Positions 63,548 through 64,000 of a DNA stretch of 64,000 nucleotides are shown here, one piece after another; within the stretch, counting starts at the first letter, position 1, and the number at the start of each line of letters is the position of its first letter. Below the pieces are notes generated by a model. That model searched no databases and was not told where the DNA came from. It saw only the letters and a program-made list of their open reading frames with translations. The DNA comes from Catenovulum sediminis. Its GTDB lineage: Bacteria > Pseudomonadota > Gammaproteobacteria > Enterobacterales > Alteromonadaceae. The stretch lies in NCBI RefSeq assembly GCF_040270295.1, contig NZ_JBELOE010000136.1; one strand, 5' to 3'. The translations under genes and the position numbers were made by a program.

Positions 63548-64000
63548 TTACTGTCTGGTCATAAATTCACTTAGGTTCATCACCGCAGAGCTGACAACAG
63601 CATAAGCGGCAAGCTCTGCCCTGTTGTGATTGTCTGCCAATAATGTTTTCTCACCGACCGCTAATAAAGCGTTCGCTTGCTCAGGCTCGGCTTGATAATC
63701 ATCATGCATCCGTTGATACAGAGACATCAGGTGCGCAGCTTCATCCGCTTCCAGATCTCTATTGAGCAAACTGTTTGCGATAAAATTAATGCGCGCTTCT
63801 GCAGTGTTAAAATTAAGATAAGCCTGCTCCGCGAGCACTCTAGCAGCTTCGACAAATTGAGGATCATTTAATAAAACCAATGCTTGTAACGGTGTATTGG
63901 TGATTTGTCTGCGGGATACACAATAGTCTTTCGTCGCGGCATCAAAAATGGTCATAGATGGCACACCGGCAGTGCGCTTCCAATAGCTGTATAAACCACG
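63548..64000 (-). CDS. DUF1553-domain protein, C-terminal part (runs off right edge)
   Basis: The last 151 codons of a larger gene lie here; the frame is open to the right edge. PSMTIFDAATKDYCVSRRQI and TNTPLQALVLLNDPQFVEAAR are the conserved DUF1553 C-terminal motifs. Full-length members usually also carry cytochrome and DUF1549 domains. It is first of three same-strand genes with DUF1501 (30-base gap) and the c-type cytochrome protein. Confidence 0.92.
   Translation of the reverse strand, partial: RGLYSYWKRTAGVPSMTIFDAATKDYCVSRRQITNTPLQALVLLNDPQFVEAARVLAEQAYLNFNTAEARINFIANSLLNRDLEADEAAHLMSLYQRMHDDYQAEPEQANALLAVGEKTLLADNHNRAELAAYAVVSSAVMNLSEFMTRQ

Overview
The window (about 42% G+C by eye) reads as a chromosome segment from a marine, polysaccharide-degrading gammaproteobacterium of the Alteromonadales (Alteromonadaceae-like, Catenovulum-type). 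Evidence: the housekeeping block rsmI / lpoA-yraN-diaA-dolP, a canonical gammaproteobacterial rnpB, large TonB-dependent receptors (TBDRs), a laminarin-type glycan locus with GH16 and GH3 enzymes, and a NagB-II type amino-sugar deaminase. The taxonomic call is inference from gene content. No tRNA, rRNA, CRISPR array, phage or intact insertion sequence was seen.

Layout. (1) 1-11.1 kb, minus strand: a non-ribosomal peptide locus that runs off the left edge. In transcription order it is a membrane-anchored penicillin-acylase-family Ntn hydrolase, a SyrD/PvdE-type ABC exporter, a FAAL-ACP-C-A-PCP synthetase and a second synthetase opening with a TubC docking domain and a C domain. This resembles pyoverdine-style logic: acylated precursor made inside, exported, deacylated outside. 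(2) 11.2-24.7 kb: a laminarin/beta-glucan locus with a TBDR, a multidomain GH16 lipoprotein, a LytS/LytTR-type two-component pair, a flavin-dependent tryptophan-halogenase-family protein and a GH3 exo-glucosidase lipoprotein under a LacI-type operator. (3) 24.8-28.6 kb: an orphan periplasmic binding-protein-like gene, deaD with a long leader, a 96-residue orphan and rnpB. (4) 28.8-34.4 kb: a DUF3015/DUF4105 pair, then a siderophore TBDR with a Fur-like box and its PiuC/YbiX partner. (5) 34.5-44.5 kb: rsmI, lpoA-yraN-diaA-dolP, amino-sugar kinase and deaminase, a PDC-sensor-like protein, a palindromic repeat element, thpR and topB. (6) 44.6-52.0 kb: a GNAT-nitrilase fusion, a DUF2279 protein, an operon of Sel1 protein, lipoprotein and S9 peptidase, and an aldo/keto reductase. 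(7) 52.2-56.3 kb: an HTH regulator with a perfect 18-bp palindrome upstream, a GH13 enzyme and a convergent hybrid histidine kinase. (8) 56.4-60.6 kb: PPK2, a methyltransferase, an OatA-like acyltransferase with a G9 tract, and a CDF cation transporter. (9) 60.8-64.0 kb: a Planctomycetes-style trio of c-type cytochrome/LRR protein, DUF1501 and DUF1553, the last cut by the right edge.

The strongest candidate for an undescribed system is the acylase-exporter-FAAL/NRPS locus. The glucan locus carrying a halogenase-family gene, the palindromic element at 41.65-41.86 kb, the regulator-proximal palindrome at 52.09 kb and the two G9 tracts also deserve checking.
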